Of a stretch of 64,000 nucleotides of DNA, positions 50,780 through 60,439 are shown one piece after another. The DNA comes from Enterobacter soli ATCC BAA-2102. GTDB lineage: Bacteria; Pseudomonadota; Gammaproteobacteria; Enterobacterales; Enterobacteriaceae. How positions within the stretch are numbered: position 1 is the stretch's first letter; every line of letters starts with the position of its first letter. The DNA lies in NCBI RefSeq assembly GCF_001654845.1, contig NZ_LXES01000048.1, positions 94,298 through 158,297 on the forward strand, written 5' to 3'. The notes beneath the pieces are model-generated. The model had not been told where the DNA came from, made no database searches, and saw only the letters and a program-made list of their open reading frames with translations. Made by a program: the position numbers and the translations under genes.

Positions 50780-52939
50780 AATGCTGCTTGTATATGTTGC
50801 GCCGCTGTAAAGGTGCTTCCACGTTTTAGACTGCACAAGAACACGGCCTGCTCCGCATGATAGTGCCGAGTTTAGGTTGTGAACACTGGCGCCGTCCTGT
50901 GATGTGAGCAGATCGATGTTAAGCATTATCCCATGCATACCTGGTGGGCAGGTAACTACACCACCACTATTTAGACCAATGTTGTTGACTGAGTTATCAA
51001 TATCACCGGACAGTGTCAGCGTTCCCCCGGCAGCAAAAAACATATTGGCGGTTCCGATGTTAATGGCAGCACAGTTTTTAAGATGTACCGTCAGATTGGA
51101 TCCAGTCGTCTGTGCAATTCTTGCCCCTGCATCAATTGTATAGTTGATGAGGTTCACTATCGGTGTGTTTGCTGGCGCATTCACATGGTTCCATCCTCTG
51201 GCACCATTTTTCTGGTAAACATCCGTAATTGAGGCATTCCCTACCGTACAAGCTCCAATCAGCCTTACCAGATTTCCATTTGCTGTGTCGGAAAAATTCA
51301 CATACATATCCGATATTGATAGCTTTGTTAAAATACCGCGATTAAGAACAACAGCTGCATTCGCATCAGATACTAAATTTACGTTCCCACCTCTTATGGA
51401 TAACTTATCCACCTGAACCGTCGTTGCATTGTTAAGACCAACCAGAGTCAGTGCATCGCGAGGCGGGTTGATAAAATCAAGATCTCGAATTCGTGTGCCA
51501 AAAGTACCTGATATATATACCGTCTGCGCTGTTGTATTAGGGGTATAAATTCTCGCAATTCTTAAGGTATCCATTTCGACACTGTAGGTAGAGCCTGAAT
51601 TACCGAATCCCCTGTCGTTAATTTCAACTGTTGGGAGCGCTGCCCCTGGGGCAGCAAACACATCCTCTATCGTAAGATGATTTACCTTTGTGTATGTGAG
51701 GTTAGTATCTCCCCAAATTCTGACCACAGCACCAGTCGTGTTGCCATATATCCCTGACACTCTGAATCTTACGAAAACTCCGGTGTTATTACCTGTGATT
51801 TTTAAAGCGCATAATGCACTTTCACAGAACAACCCTTCTACGTCTACGTTAGAGAAATCACCAGCCTCACTAATATTATATTGAGCATAATCACCGATGG
51901 TGAACGCCAGCATATCATCACCAGTTTTTCCCTTTAGGTTCCTGATGTATGAGTGTCTGATAGGTGGCTGGCAATGCAGGCCATCAGATAATGTGTCGAA
52001 TAACAAACCATCAGCAGTGAAGTTGGAAATTTTGCAAACCAGCCATGCGTACTTATTTGCATTCATGACCTTAATGCCACCGCCAATTTTTAAATTAGTG
52101 ATGTTCTTTAAGATCGTTGCCATTGAACTCAAACCGCCGGTGGTCTGGTTTGTACCATTGAAATCTATCGTTCCAGCGCCCCAGATCTCAATGCTGTCAT
52201 CTGCCGTTGTAGCGCTGGTGTTATAGGCAAAGTTCTGGAAAATGTTAACGTTTGACTGATTGGCCAGCCTGATGATCACACCTGGCCCAATATAAAGTCG
52301 CGTTCCTGAGCGCAGTACCCATGTCTTGCTTGTAAGATAAATGCCAGGCTTCTCAAAGCGAATTTCGCCGCCAGCTGCAAACATGGCGTCGAGTCCGGAA
52401 CCTATAGCGGTGGTGGCGCTTGGCTCAACACCGTACATCTGCGGGGTTCTGTACTGTATTGCTGATCCAACTGTATTAGGTGGATAAGTTGTGCCAACAG
52501 AAAGGCCCATAAGCCCTGCCCCAGTCAGCGCGGCAAACGCAGCGCGTAATGATGCGTCCCCCACCCCGATCCATGCCCCTGGCCCAATCCCTCCAGTACC
52601 CGCCGGTGTCGAGCTCGCAGGAACCACTTTAGGGCCTGATGCGAATGACCCAGTCCACTTGTAGTATTCGCCGTCTGCGGTGTTGAGCAGGACTTCATTC
52701 GGGTTATTGATGGTCGCGCCAGTGGTGAACGTTTTCCCGGTAAGGATCACGTAACCGAAGGCGTTCATGGCCTGCTGCGCGAGGTAATTGATGCCCTCGA
52801 TGGTGTAATGCTTCTCACCAAAGCGATCGGTATAGGTCCAGCCCATAGAGGTTATGAACTCATCAAATTTACCCGCGTTGAACTTGAGGTCGCGTGGTAA
52901 TTCGCTCGGAACTGCGTCTTGAGTCGGTTGCGTGGTCAT
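50777..52939 (-). CDS. Phage tailspike, right-handed beta-helix
   Basis: A 720-residue receptor-binding protein. Seen: an N-terminal virion-anchoring part (DLKFNAGKFDEFITSMGWTYTDRFGEKHYTIEGI region, then GKTFTTGATINNPNEVLLN) and a long stretch with pectin-lyase-like beta-helix repeats (GPGVIIRLANQSNVNIFQN, NFTADGLLFDTLSDGLH, TGDDMLAFTIGDYAQ). Such spikes bind and often cleave O-antigen or capsule. The gene is at the end of the tail module, next to J and to an O-antigen acetyltransferase that might alter the same receptor. Confidence 0.88.
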   Translation of the reverse strand: MTTQPTQDAVPSELPRDLKFNAGKFDEFITSMGWTYTDRFGEKHYTIEGINYLAQQAMNAFGYVILTGKTFTTGATINNPNEVLLNTADGEYYKWTGSFASGPKVVPASSTPAGTGGIGPGAWIGVGDASLRAAFAALTGAGLMGLSVGTTYPPNTVGSAIQYRTPQMYGVEPSATTAIGSGLDAMFAAGGEIRFEKPGIYLTSKTWVLRSGTRLYIGPGVIIRLANQSNVNIFQNFAYNTSATTADDSIEIWGAGTIDFNGTNQTTGGLSSMATILKNITNLKIGGGIKVMNANKYAWLVCKISNFTADGLLFDTLSDGLHCQPPIRHSYIRNLKGKTGDDMLAFTIGDYAQYNISEAGDFSNVDVEGLFCESALCALKITGNNTGVFVRFRVSGIYGNTTGAVVRIWGDTNLTYTKVNHLTIEDVFAAPGAALPTVEINDRGFGNSGSTYSVEMDTLRIARIYTPNTTAQTVYISGTFGTRIRDLDFINPPRDALTLVGLNNATTVQVDKLSIRGGNVNLVSDANAAVVLNRGILTKLSISDMYVNFSDTANGNLVRLIGACTVGNASITDVYQKNGARGWNHVNAPANTPIVNLINYTIDAGARIAQTTGSNLTVHLKNCAAINIGTANMFFAAGGTLTLSGDIDNSVNNIGLNSGGVVTCPPGMHGIMLNIDLLTSQDGASVHNLNSALSCGAGRVLVQSKTWKHLYSGATYTSSI

Positions 52940-52950
52940 ATATATTCCAT

Positions 52951-52977
52951 AAAAAAACCCGGCGCAGTGTCCGGGTT
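52951..52977 (-). terminator. Terminator after tail tip gene J
   Basis: AACCCGG / CCGGGTT 7-bp stem with T-run on the minus strand, 21 bases after the stop of the J-like gene. Confidence 0.8.
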
Positions 52978-52997
52978 GAGATGGTCGGTAGAGGGTC

Positions 52998-55475
52998 TTA
53001 CTGGTAGATAGCGTCGCTGTACTCTGCGACCGTCAATGAAACGGTATTGTCTGTATTTGGCTTGATGCTGTTGACCTTCCATAGCTGGCTATCCAGCTCT
53101 TCCACTGTCGCAATAAGGTAGCGAGAAGGTAGCTGGACCGTATCGCCATTCCAGATGTTGAGTTGGATGCTGGGTATTGCTGCGGTAAATCCGTACTTCG
53201 TATCGCTGCGTGCGGTTGCCGGATAGCGTAACGTCGGGTTACCCAGGCTGTCGGTCACCAGTACATACATAGAACCGGTAAACGTGATCGGCTCGCTGGT
53301 ATCAAAGTTATTCCCAGAGCGCCCCGTGATGTAACCCTGCTGCTGGTTGCTGTCGTATATGTCAGGCATCTGAATGACGCTTCCAACCTGGATAATGCCG
53401 TCCTCGAACACTTTGGCGTTCATTTTCACCCGCGAGTAAATCAGACGCTTCGTTTCGCGCAGCGCGCGCTCGCGTGCCTGGTACTCATTGCGGAAGCCAA
53501 CGATTTCAAGTTTGTTCGGGTTCTCCGCTTCCTGCTCGACGATGGCGCCGTTCAGCACGCGGTAGTTGATGTAGGTCTTGTTGTTCGTGGTCGGGTGGAC
53601 ATAGGAGACCTGCACGCCGTCGTAACCGCCTGGCAGCGTGGCTTCGTACGTTAATTTGTACTCGTCAGTCTTCATGTTGGCCCGGTTGAATACGGCCGCC
53701 GGGTAATCAACTTTCTGATCCCGGGTGAAGGTCAGCACGCCATCGTCCCAGTACGCGACTACGGACGCTGCGTTGCAAATAGCCTGCACCCTGTCGCCGA
53801 GCGAGTCATTCTCGTCATCAAACGTGTAATCGAAATATCCCAGGCGGTCGTCAGGCAGGCTCTCTGCGATTGAGTAAAGCCCGTACAGGTCAATGCTACT
53901 GACCAGCTGTTCACCCATGATCAGCCAGGTATGCGCTACGGCATCAGCGAATGAACGTGAAGGCCGCAGGGTGTAATCTACTGACTGAGTTGAGAGGTTG
54001 TAGCTGATGGTATGGCGTGTGACCAGGGCGTTATATTTTCGGTCACGGCTGCCCAGGGCATTCTCTGTTGCCCTCACCTTCACGCGCACCAGCGTGTCCG
54101 TCGGGTGAACAACGTTAGTACGGATGTTTACCGCGTGGATCTCCTCCAGTTTGAGGATTGATGAATCACCGGAGTTATCCGTGCGTTGCAGGTTGATGGC
54201 GTACTTCCCGAAACCACCAATCGGGGTGATTTTATCCGTGCGGTAGAACGTCTCACTATCCTGCTTATGCCACGTTGTCTGCTGGAATGTCAGTGTTTGC
54301 TGCGTGCCAGGCACCATGTTGTAGTCGTCGTCGATTTTCCACAGCACTACTTTCCAGTTTGTCTGCTTTTTCGGGCCAAGACTGCTCTGGGTGTGGATCC
54401 ACAACTGAGTCGATTCTACCGGGGAGAAGAACGGGCCAACGACAAGCGCCTCGTTGTCGTTCAATACAAACTTAGTCGTGTTGATGGTGGCGTTCGCCGG
54501 GATATCTGGCGGACCATCAAGATCCCCCATGGTGAACGTGTACCAGCGTACCGGGTTGATGACCGCGCCATCGTTAGTCTCAACCGCTGATACTAGCGTC
54601 CCGGAGAACGTAGCATCTGTGGTTACAGAACCAGATGCAGTGGCGTAGGTGACGTTGATATCAAAGGTCACGGCATGAGGTAACACCAGACCCATGAAGT
54701 AATCGAAGGATGCCTGCTTCACGATTTTCATCGCTATCTGGCCGCCAGAATATGTGCCAGAAACCACAGTGGTTGCAGTTGCAGTCTCTACCGGGAAAGA
54801 ATCCCCCTGGTTCGCCCCTGGCACTTCCTGCCCGTCAACATCATCGAAGCTGTAACCCTCGTTAATCGTCGGAATGACCTCGCCAGGCTGAATGAACTGA
54901 TATTCAGCCCCTGCCATGCTCCCCAGGCTCGATTCAGAGTAGCGGACAGACTCGTAATCGTATTTGCCGATCCCGATGCACATCCACTCTGTGACATACT
55001 TTTTGCCACCGTCTTTGGGGCCTGTGCTGATGTACTCGAAAAGCGATTCCTGGATCAGATCAGGGAACGACCGCACCTGCCCGTAGATGTCCGGTTTGGC
55101 TTTATAGACGCGGGCGGTGTTTGTCTGTCCGGTCAGGCTATTGTTTGGCGAATCGACTGTGTTACCGCCTGTATTGGCGATCGCCGGCTTAGGCGCGAGA
55201 AACGAAAAGACAGTACCAACTACCTTAAAAATCGGGCTCAGGATATCGCTGACGATGCCTTTGGGCTGGTCGAAAATCTGGACAGTGTCCAGTTCGCTCA
55301 GCTCAAACGCCAGCTCATCGTCATCGGTAAGCTTCACGCCATTACGGATGATCAGCAGGTCGCGATGGAAGTTTGCGTCATTGGCTGCCAGCCAGTCATA
55401 AAAAAGGGTGCCGTTTGGCACCCTGCAACGCATCTTTGGCGTTCCTGGAAAATTCGAAATCTCAACCAGCGCCAT
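52998..55475 (-). CDS. Phage tail tip / host-specificity protein (J-like)
   Basis: An 825-residue protein in the position of lambda gpJ, forming the tail tip. The start at MALVEISNFPGTPKMRC is favoured: an upstream frame extension of 25 codons lacks family similarity and overlaps further into the NlpC/P60 gene. Seen: early FSFLAPKPAIAN hydrophobic stretch (membrane-insertion-like segment typical of gpI/J fusions), then beta-rich domains (QVSYVHPTTNNKTYINYRVL; the baseplate-like ring domain). It overlaps the tail assembly peptidase gene by 14 bases. Confidence 0.85.
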   Translation of the reverse strand: MALVEISNFPGTPKMRCRVPNGTLFYDWLAANDANFHRDLLIIRNGVKLTDDDELAFELSELDTVQIFDQPKGIVSDILSPIFKVVGTVFSFLAPKPAIANTGGNTVDSPNNSLTGQTNTARVYKAKPDIYGQVRSFPDLIQESLFEYISTGPKDGGKKYVTEWMCIGIGKYDYESVRYSESSLGSMAGAEYQFIQPGEVIPTINEGYSFDDVDGQEVPGANQGDSFPVETATATTVVSGTYSGGQIAMKIVKQASFDYFMGLVLPHAVTFDINVTYATASGSVTTDATFSGTLVSAVETNDGAVINPVRWYTFTMGDLDGPPDIPANATINTTKFVLNDNEALVVGPFFSPVESTQLWIHTQSSLGPKKQTNWKVVLWKIDDDYNMVPGTQQTLTFQQTTWHKQDSETFYRTDKITPIGGFGKYAINLQRTDNSGDSSILKLEEIHAVNIRTNVVHPTDTLVRVKVRATENALGSRDRKYNALVTRHTISYNLSTQSVDYTLRPSRSFADAVAHTWLIMGEQLVSSIDLYGLYSIAESLPDDRLGYFDYTFDDENDSLGDRVQAICNAASVVAYWDDGVLTFTRDQKVDYPAAVFNRANMKTDEYKLTYEATLPGGYDGVQVSYVHPTTNNKTYINYRVLNGAIVEQEAENPNKLEIVGFRNEYQARERALRETKRLIYSRVKMNAKVFEDGIIQVGSVIQMPDIYDSNQQQGYITGRSGNNFDTSEPITFTGSMYVLVTDSLGNPTLRYPATARSDTKYGFTAAIPSIQLNIWNGDTVQLPSRYLIATVEELDSQLWKVNSIKPNTDNTVSLTVAEYSDAIYQ

Positions 55476-55878
55476 ATTCGAAATACTCCACTTTGGTGAA
55501 TGCCCGTTGAATGACCAGTAGCGAGTCCATGCGCACGCTCCCGCTCTCACCGCGCGAATGCAACGCCTGGCGGTTAAGTACCAGGCCTACGTGTGCCGGT
55601 TGCACTCCTCGATACCCGACGAAGATCCCGCCTTCGACCGGCTTTTCAACCTGGCGCCAGAAAACGACGTCGCCCTGATAGCAGGTGAAGAAGTCTTCCC
55701 CGGCTTCGTAGTCCGGTGTCTGGTGCAGTTCGATGCCGAGAACGTGGCGGTAATACAGCACTACTAATCCCCAACAGTCGACCTTATCGAATGAGCAGGC
55801 CCGGTTAGCCCACGGCACGCCTATTACCTTCCTGAGGAAATCAGAGGTACTGCAAACCGGTATATTCGACTGGGTCAT
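55462..55878 (-). CDS. NlpC/P60 tail assembly peptidase (K-like)
   Basis: A 138-residue NlpC/P60 cysteine peptidase as in lambda gpK. Seen: catalytic Cys in KVDCWGLVVLYYR (about 34) and the His in AHVGLVLN (about 98). It may process the tail tip or cut peptidoglycan during entry. It overlaps J and the DUF1833 gene. Confidence 0.9.
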   Translation of the reverse strand: MTQSNIPVCSTSDFLRKVIGVPWANRACSFDKVDCWGLVVLYYRHVLGIELHQTPDYEAGEDFFTCYQGDVVFWRQVEKPVEGGIFVGYRGVQPAHVGLVLNRQALHSRGESGSVRMDSLLVIQRAFTKVEYFEYGAG

Positions 55879-56311
55879 AAAGGCGGCTTATGTTGTTGTT
55901 CAGAGGGTTGGTGACGGACAGCGTAACCGATGCGGAGTCGGCGTCGATATCCACCGTTTTAACGTACAACTGCCATGATTTAATCGGCACCGAAACGTCA
56001 CCGCTGTCGAAGAACTGCCGCGAGGCCGTGATGGACGTTAGCCTTGCAGCCCCCTTCCACTGCTTCATCAGCGCTTTGATATCCGACGACAACCGCCCTA
56101 ACTTCACCGTCGCGTCGATCACCGGCGTACCGCTCTGCTGGCTCTCTTCGATTTCAAAGCGCGCTGGCGTGTAGGCCTGGCCGCCGAGCGTCTTCGGGAA
56201 GAACTGCTTGTCGACCATGCGGACGTAACCAAAGGATGGATGGTAGAACGTGATGGTGTCGTACAGCCCGCGCGTCGGCCGCTGCTGCTTATACTCCCTG
56301 AAGCTCGGCAT
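55841..56311 (-). CDS. DUF1833-type tail protein
   Basis: A 156-residue tail protein starting MPSFREYKQQRP; this ATG overlaps the previous stop by one base (TAATG), so a longer upstream start is rejected. It lies between the M-like protein and the NlpC/P60 peptidase, where lambda has L, a tail-tip/adaptor position. Seen: beta-rich with ASVTLSVTNPLNN. Confidence 0.85.
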   Translation of the reverse strand: MPSFREYKQQRPTRGLYDTITFYHPSFGYVRMVDKQFFPKTLGGQAYTPARFEIEESQQSGTPVIDATVKLGRLSSDIKALMKQWKGAARLTSITASRQFFDSGDVSVPIKSWQLYVKTVDIDADSASVTLSVTNPLNNNISRLYDPVEYTGLQYL

Positions 56312-56808
56312 TACGGCACCCTCGGCAGTGATTCCGGATCGCGTCCGTCCGGATAGCCAGTGACAACGATATCCAGCCAGGAATCCCACGGCGGCGGCAG
56401 TTCAACAATGATGTCGTCGAATTCGTCGTCGGCGTTGTAGAGGTGGTTCGCAATAACGGTCCCCGTCCAGGTCACCACACCGCCGTCGATACTGGTTTGC
56501 ACCGGCATCTGCGTGAAGTGAAGCTCCTGCAGCTGCAGGCCACTGCCGCCCAGATTGATATTCATCCGGAACCAGTTCAGGCCCCGGTTGAGATAGTTCG
56601 GGCTGCGCAGCCACTGCTGAAAAGCGCGCTCCTGCGCCAGGGTGAATATCCACGTCAGCGACCAGGCCACTTTCAGGTCGTCGGTTTGATTCTCGAAGAT
56701 AGCCGGGCCGACCGCCGGTTGGTCAGTCTGGAACCCGGTATCGAGCGTCATGTTTTTGCTGGCTTTCTGCGCCAGCGGCAGCCAGTCGGGATAGTCGATA
56801 ATTGGCAT
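56311..56808 (-). CDS. Minor tail protein (M-like)
   Basis: A 165-residue protein following the tape measure gene (stop/start TGATG), the position of lambda gpM. Contains WSLTWIFTLAQERAFQQWLRSPNYLNRG, consistent with tail-tip distal proteins. Confidence 0.8.
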   Translation of the reverse strand: MPIIDYPDWLPLAQKASKNMTLDTGFQTDQPAVGPAIFENQTDDLKVAWSLTWIFTLAQERAFQQWLRSPNYLNRGLNWFRMNINLGGSGLQLQELHFTQMPVQTSIDGGVVTWTGTVIANHLYNADDEFDDIIVELPPPWDSWLDIVVTGYPDGRDPESLPRVP

Positions 56809-59141
56809 CAGCCCTGCCCCCTTGGCGTGCGTTTAACGTTCATGTTGCTGGTAATGGCGTTACTGATTGGACCGCCGTTGTTCAGGTCTGCAACGACGAC
56901 ATCAACGGTAAGCCCGCCGTTTGCATCTGTACCGGCCTGAGCATCGACAGAGGATGACGTGTAGTTCTGGATGTTGATTACCACCCCGCCGCCACCTCCT
57001 GCAGTCATGTCCTTGTTGCTGATCACCTTGCCATTATCACCAGGTATCATGTACTGCTTCCCGGTGCTGGCCTGGTAGATTTCTGGCATCCCGCCTTCGC
57101 CAACCTGATACATTCCACCAGCAGAAACAGGCCCACCATTTTTACGCTTACCGAGCAGGTTCGCACCAATAACGCCCGCTACCGCGCCGAGACCGATAGC
57201 CGCCGCCGTACCCATTGAGGCAATGGAGGACAGGATAGCCGCCGGAGTCCACGCCGCAGCGGTTGTCGCTGCCGCTGCTGTGCTGGTAGCCGTCTGCGTG
57301 GCCACTGCTGCCGTCTGTACTGCCGTCACCGTGCCGATAGCAGCCGTTTGTGCCGCCTGTCCTGTTATTGCGGACTTAACCCACTCGATACCCATCTGGA
57401 CGAACGAGTTAACTACGCTGTTTAGCACCGTCATGCCGATACTGCGCATTGCGTCGCTGGCAGACATGCTGCCTGTGATGATTCCTGTCAGCGCGTTACT
57501 GGCAACCGAACCGAGTGAGTCGAAAGCCGCCGCTGCTGCCTGAGTGGCCGCGTTCTGTTGCGCCCACTCTTCCCACATCGCCGCATTACGTTGATCCCGG
57601 TATTGCTGTTCGATAGCAGCGCGCGCAGCCTCAGCCTCTCCGATCTTCTGCGGGTAAAGTTGGGCGTATTGTTGGATATCCGCGATGTCTTTCTGATACT
57701 GGCTATCCAGTCCGGCAGTTTTGCTGGTTTTACCCTGGATAGTGCTGAACTTATTGGCAGCATCAGTACGTTCCTTTTCTGCCTTGGCCTGGGCGCGCAA
57801 TGCGTTGGCGTTATCCCAGGCTTTAGCCGCGTATTGCCCGGCCAGAATGACCTGTTCCTGTGTCGCATCATTACCGAGAGACTGCTGTGCATTAAGCACG
57901 GCCTGAGCTCGCGATAACTCACCAACACTGCCAGCTGACAACTCGGCCTTCTTCCTCAGCTCGTCCAGTTTTTGGTTAACCGTCTCCTGCGCTTTAGCGT
58001 ACTGCTCAGCTTCTTTCTGAGCTGCAGACTTTCCGCCTTTCGCTTTGCTTCCGGCATCTGAGCCGGACGTTTTAATCTCGATCGGCTTTGTGTTAGCCGC
58101 GGTCTGTGATGCCTTGGAAACAGCAGCCAGATCGCCAACCAGCATGGCGGCTTTATTGCTCAGCCCAGCCAGGGCTTTGTTTTGCGCCTCCCAGCCATCA
58201 AGCCCAAGCCAAGACCAGGTGCGAGCCCGGCGGGTAAACATTTCAGCGGTGCTGTTCAAATCAGAGATTTGAGCGTCTGCCGATGCCGCTTTTCCCACCA
58301 GCCTGTCCAGTGCAGCGGTCATAGAGTCGATAACCGCAACCAGGCCTGTGCTTGCACCTGTTGCCTGGTTAACAGAGTCAATCATCGACAGAAATGAGTT
58401 TGTAAGCGCTGTATTGGCCTGGGAAAGCGTACGAGGGAGTTTCTCAAACTCAGCGTTTACAGATCCGGTCTGTTTCTGAATGGCGTTGAGGGCATCTTCC
58501 GCCGTCAATTTCCCGTCGAGCATCAGCTGTCGCAGCTCACCGATGCTTACACCCATCCCGGCGGCGATCTGCCGCGCCAGTTCAGGCATCTGCTCGAGGA
58601 TGGAGTTGAACTCCTCCGCCCGGACAGTGCCTGAGGAAATTGACTGGCCGAACTGACGGAGCGCATTCGCCATTTCCTCGGATGAGGATCCACCAATACG
58701 CCCGATTTTCTGAAGTGTTTCGGTGAGCTGAATGATCTGGCCGTTCGTCGCGCCGGTATCGCGCAACGCTGTGCTGAGGGTTTCCCACAGCTTCGCGGTG
58801 TCCTGCAGTGAGCCGCCCATTGCCGAGCTTATGCGCATTAAGGCCTGCATTGTCTGCGATGCCGCTGCAGCGCTCCCTGTCAGACGCTCAATGCGCGCGT
58901 TGAGCTGGCTCATGTTGTCAGCAGCAACGAGAAACGCCTTGCCCCAGTCGACAACGAGTGACGCCGCAATAGCGCCAGCCACGCGGTTGATATTAGTCTG
59001 CAGCTCATCCATCTTTTTGGCTGCGTTAGTGGCAGAGTTGCCGATTGAGTCGAGTGACTTATTGGCCTTTCCCTGCGCCTTCAGCAAGCCAGAAACATCG
59101 GCCTCGATGTCGTAATAGATCTCGCCTGCTTTCTCAGACAT
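56808..59141 (-). CDS. Tape measure protein
   Basis: A 777-residue protein that sets tail length. Seen: the tape-measure domain (about 70-265, with GSLQDTAKLWETLSTAL and LPRTLSQANTALTNS), long helical coiled-coil parts (about 350-520) and an Ala/Thr-rich hydrophobic segment near 590-660. Length sets a comparatively short tail if about 1.5 angstrom per residue holds. Confidence 0.93.
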   Translation of the reverse strand: MSEKAGEIYYDIEADVSGLLKAQGKANKSLDSIGNSATNAAKKMDELQTNINRVAGAIAASLVVDWGKAFLVAADNMSQLNARIERLTGSAAAASQTMQALMRISSAMGGSLQDTAKLWETLSTALRDTGATNGQIIQLTETLQKIGRIGGSSSEEMANALRQFGQSISSGTVRAEEFNSILEQMPELARQIAAGMGVSIGELRQLMLDGKLTAEDALNAIQKQTGSVNAEFEKLPRTLSQANTALTNSFLSMIDSVNQATGASTGLVAVIDSMTAALDRLVGKAASADAQISDLNSTAEMFTRRARTWSWLGLDGWEAQNKALAGLSNKAAMLVGDLAAVSKASQTAANTKPIEIKTSGSDAGSKAKGGKSAAQKEAEQYAKAQETVNQKLDELRKKAELSAGSVGELSRAQAVLNAQQSLGNDATQEQVILAGQYAAKAWDNANALRAQAKAEKERTDAANKFSTIQGKTSKTAGLDSQYQKDIADIQQYAQLYPQKIGEAEAARAAIEQQYRDQRNAAMWEEWAQQNAATQAAAAAFDSLGSVASNALTGIITGSMSASDAMRSIGMTVLNSVVNSFVQMGIEWVKSAITGQAAQTAAIGTVTAVQTAAVATQTATSTAAAATTAAAWTPAAILSSIASMGTAAAIGLGAVAGVIGANLLGKRKNGGPVSAGGMYQVGEGGMPEIYQASTGKQYMIPGDNGKVISNKDMTAGGGGGVVINIQNYTSSSVDAQAGTDANGGLTVDVVVADLNNGGPISNAITSNMNVKRTPRGQG

Positions 59142-59158
59142 CAGTTTTCTCCGGGCAT

Positions 59159-59183
59159 AAAAAAACCCACCGAGTGGTGGGTT
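59159..59183 (-). terminator. Terminator after the phage lipoprotein gene
   Basis: AACCCACC / GGTGGGTT with four-base loop (59164-59183), followed on the minus strand by seven T residues, between the lipoprotein and tape measure genes. Confidence 0.8.
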
Positions 59184-59198
59184 AGTTATTCGTGTCGT

Positions 59199-59573
59199 TT
59201 ATTGGCATCGGTCTATGTATGCCTGAGGCGGCGGCGTATCTTTCGAGCTGAGGAAGTGTTCGCCAAGCGTGTAATCGACACCTTTTGAGAACATCCCTTT
59301 CGATTTCATGTTCAGCTCAACGAAGAAAGGATGAAATCCAGCATACGCCCCAAAACCGTTCTTGCCGTTGATCTCCCCGCAAACTACAGCAATGACACGG
59401 CCGTCTTCGGCATCAGTCATTTTTGCTACCTTCACGTTGCGGAACTGCGCACTACCTGGATCAAGAAGGTTGGCAGAAACTTCAGATTGAGCCAGAGCAA
59501 TTGCCTTTTCCTCGCCCGGCTTGCAGCCAGCCAGAACCAGTGGTATCGCCAAAGCCAAAAGTATTTTCTTCAC
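59199..59573 (-). CDS. Prophage lipoprotein (moron)
   Basis: A 124-residue lipoprotein: signal MKKILLALAIPLVLAGC with lipobox LAGC, then a beta-rich domain (VAVVCGEINGKNGFGAYAGFHPFF region). It lies in the tail operon but is followed by its own terminator and preceded by a possible -10 TATGAT near 59607-59612, so it is a likely independently expressed moron. Superinfection exclusion is a common role of such lipoproteins but is not shown. Confidence 0.75.
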   Translation of the reverse strand: MKKILLALAIPLVLAGCKPGEEKAIALAQSEVSANLLDPGSAQFRNVKVAKMTDAEDGRVIAVVCGEINGKNGFGAYAGFHPFFVELNMKSKGMFSKGVDYTLGEHFLSSKDTPPPQAYIDRCQ

Positions 59574-59645
59574 TCTTATCCCCTGAGTTTTATTGTCGAG
59601 CCATCATACGCCGGGTCAGGCTGGGCTGGTACATCCATTATTAAC

Positions 59646-60389
59646 TTAGGCCGCTTTCTTTGCTGATTTTTCGCGCTCAATCATTTCCTGCCAGCGCCGA
59701 TCATCATCGTCCATAACAGCGTCGTATTCTTCTCTGGTGAACCCTTTCTGATCCGGATATTTGGCGTTAAGCATCATGGCAAATTCGGTCATGGTAAGCT
59801 CCATCGCCTCTTCTTTGCTGATACCGAAGTGATTGCGTGCCGCCATGATGTATTCAGTCGCATGGAATTCTGGAGTCGTCTCCTTTCCTTCATGCTTCTG
59901 AAGTTTTCGAACCCTGGCCCGGCCGATAATGCCATGCATAATGAGAGACTGGGCTATAAGGATCAGGTTTTCTGGCGGGAGTGCGCCGCGGTGCCATACG
60001 AATGTGCGCCGGCCTGTGCGAGAGAGTTCACTCCAGCCTGTTAACTCGGAAACATCCTCATCGCAGCAGGACTGAATGACGTTTATCGCTGAGAGAAGCG
60101 CCTCACGCACAAACGCGGCAGAGCCTGCAGCATCAAGCGCCCAGCGCGGAAGCGAAACATCACCGAAATAGTGGGCGTAGAATTTACGCTGATGTTCCGG
60201 TAAAGCGCAGTGAATTTCTCGCGCCGCCTCAAGCATCTTCGCCACGTCGTCATTAAACAGCGCATAGAAAGTGCGGACGATATGCTCTGGCTCGCCGATC
60301 CGCGTCATGTTACGGAATGATGGCCGGAAGAAGTATTCCCGCTCGCCAGCACCAATCAGGCACTCGCCAATCTCTTTCAAGGGTGTCAT
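59646..60389 (-). CDS. Tail assembly chaperone-type protein (DUF6246-like)
   Basis: A 247-residue protein located between tail tube and tape measure genes, where lambda has G/GT chaperones. ATG at 60389 (MTPLKEIGECLIG) follows ATGGAGAACGAT; earlier ATGs are possible. Contains GEREYFFRPSF, MARNHFGISKEEAMELTMTE and a lysine-rich end. No frameshift signal was recognised. Confidence 0.75.
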   Translation of the reverse strand: MTPLKEIGECLIGAGEREYFFRPSFRNMTRIGEPEHIVRTFYALFNDDVAKMLEAAREIHCALPEHQRKFYAHYFGDVSLPRWALDAAGSAAFVREALLSAINVIQSCCDEDVSELTGWSELSRTGRRTFVWHRGALPPENLILIAQSLIMHGIIGRARVRKLQKHEGKETTPEFHATEYIMAARNHFGISKEEAMELTMTEFAMMLNAKYPDQKGFTREEYDAVMDDDDRRWQEMIEREKSAKKAA

Positions 60390-60439
60390 ATCGTTCTCCA
60401 TAACCAGTATCAAGGGCAGCACGCCGCCCTTTGTAGTGA

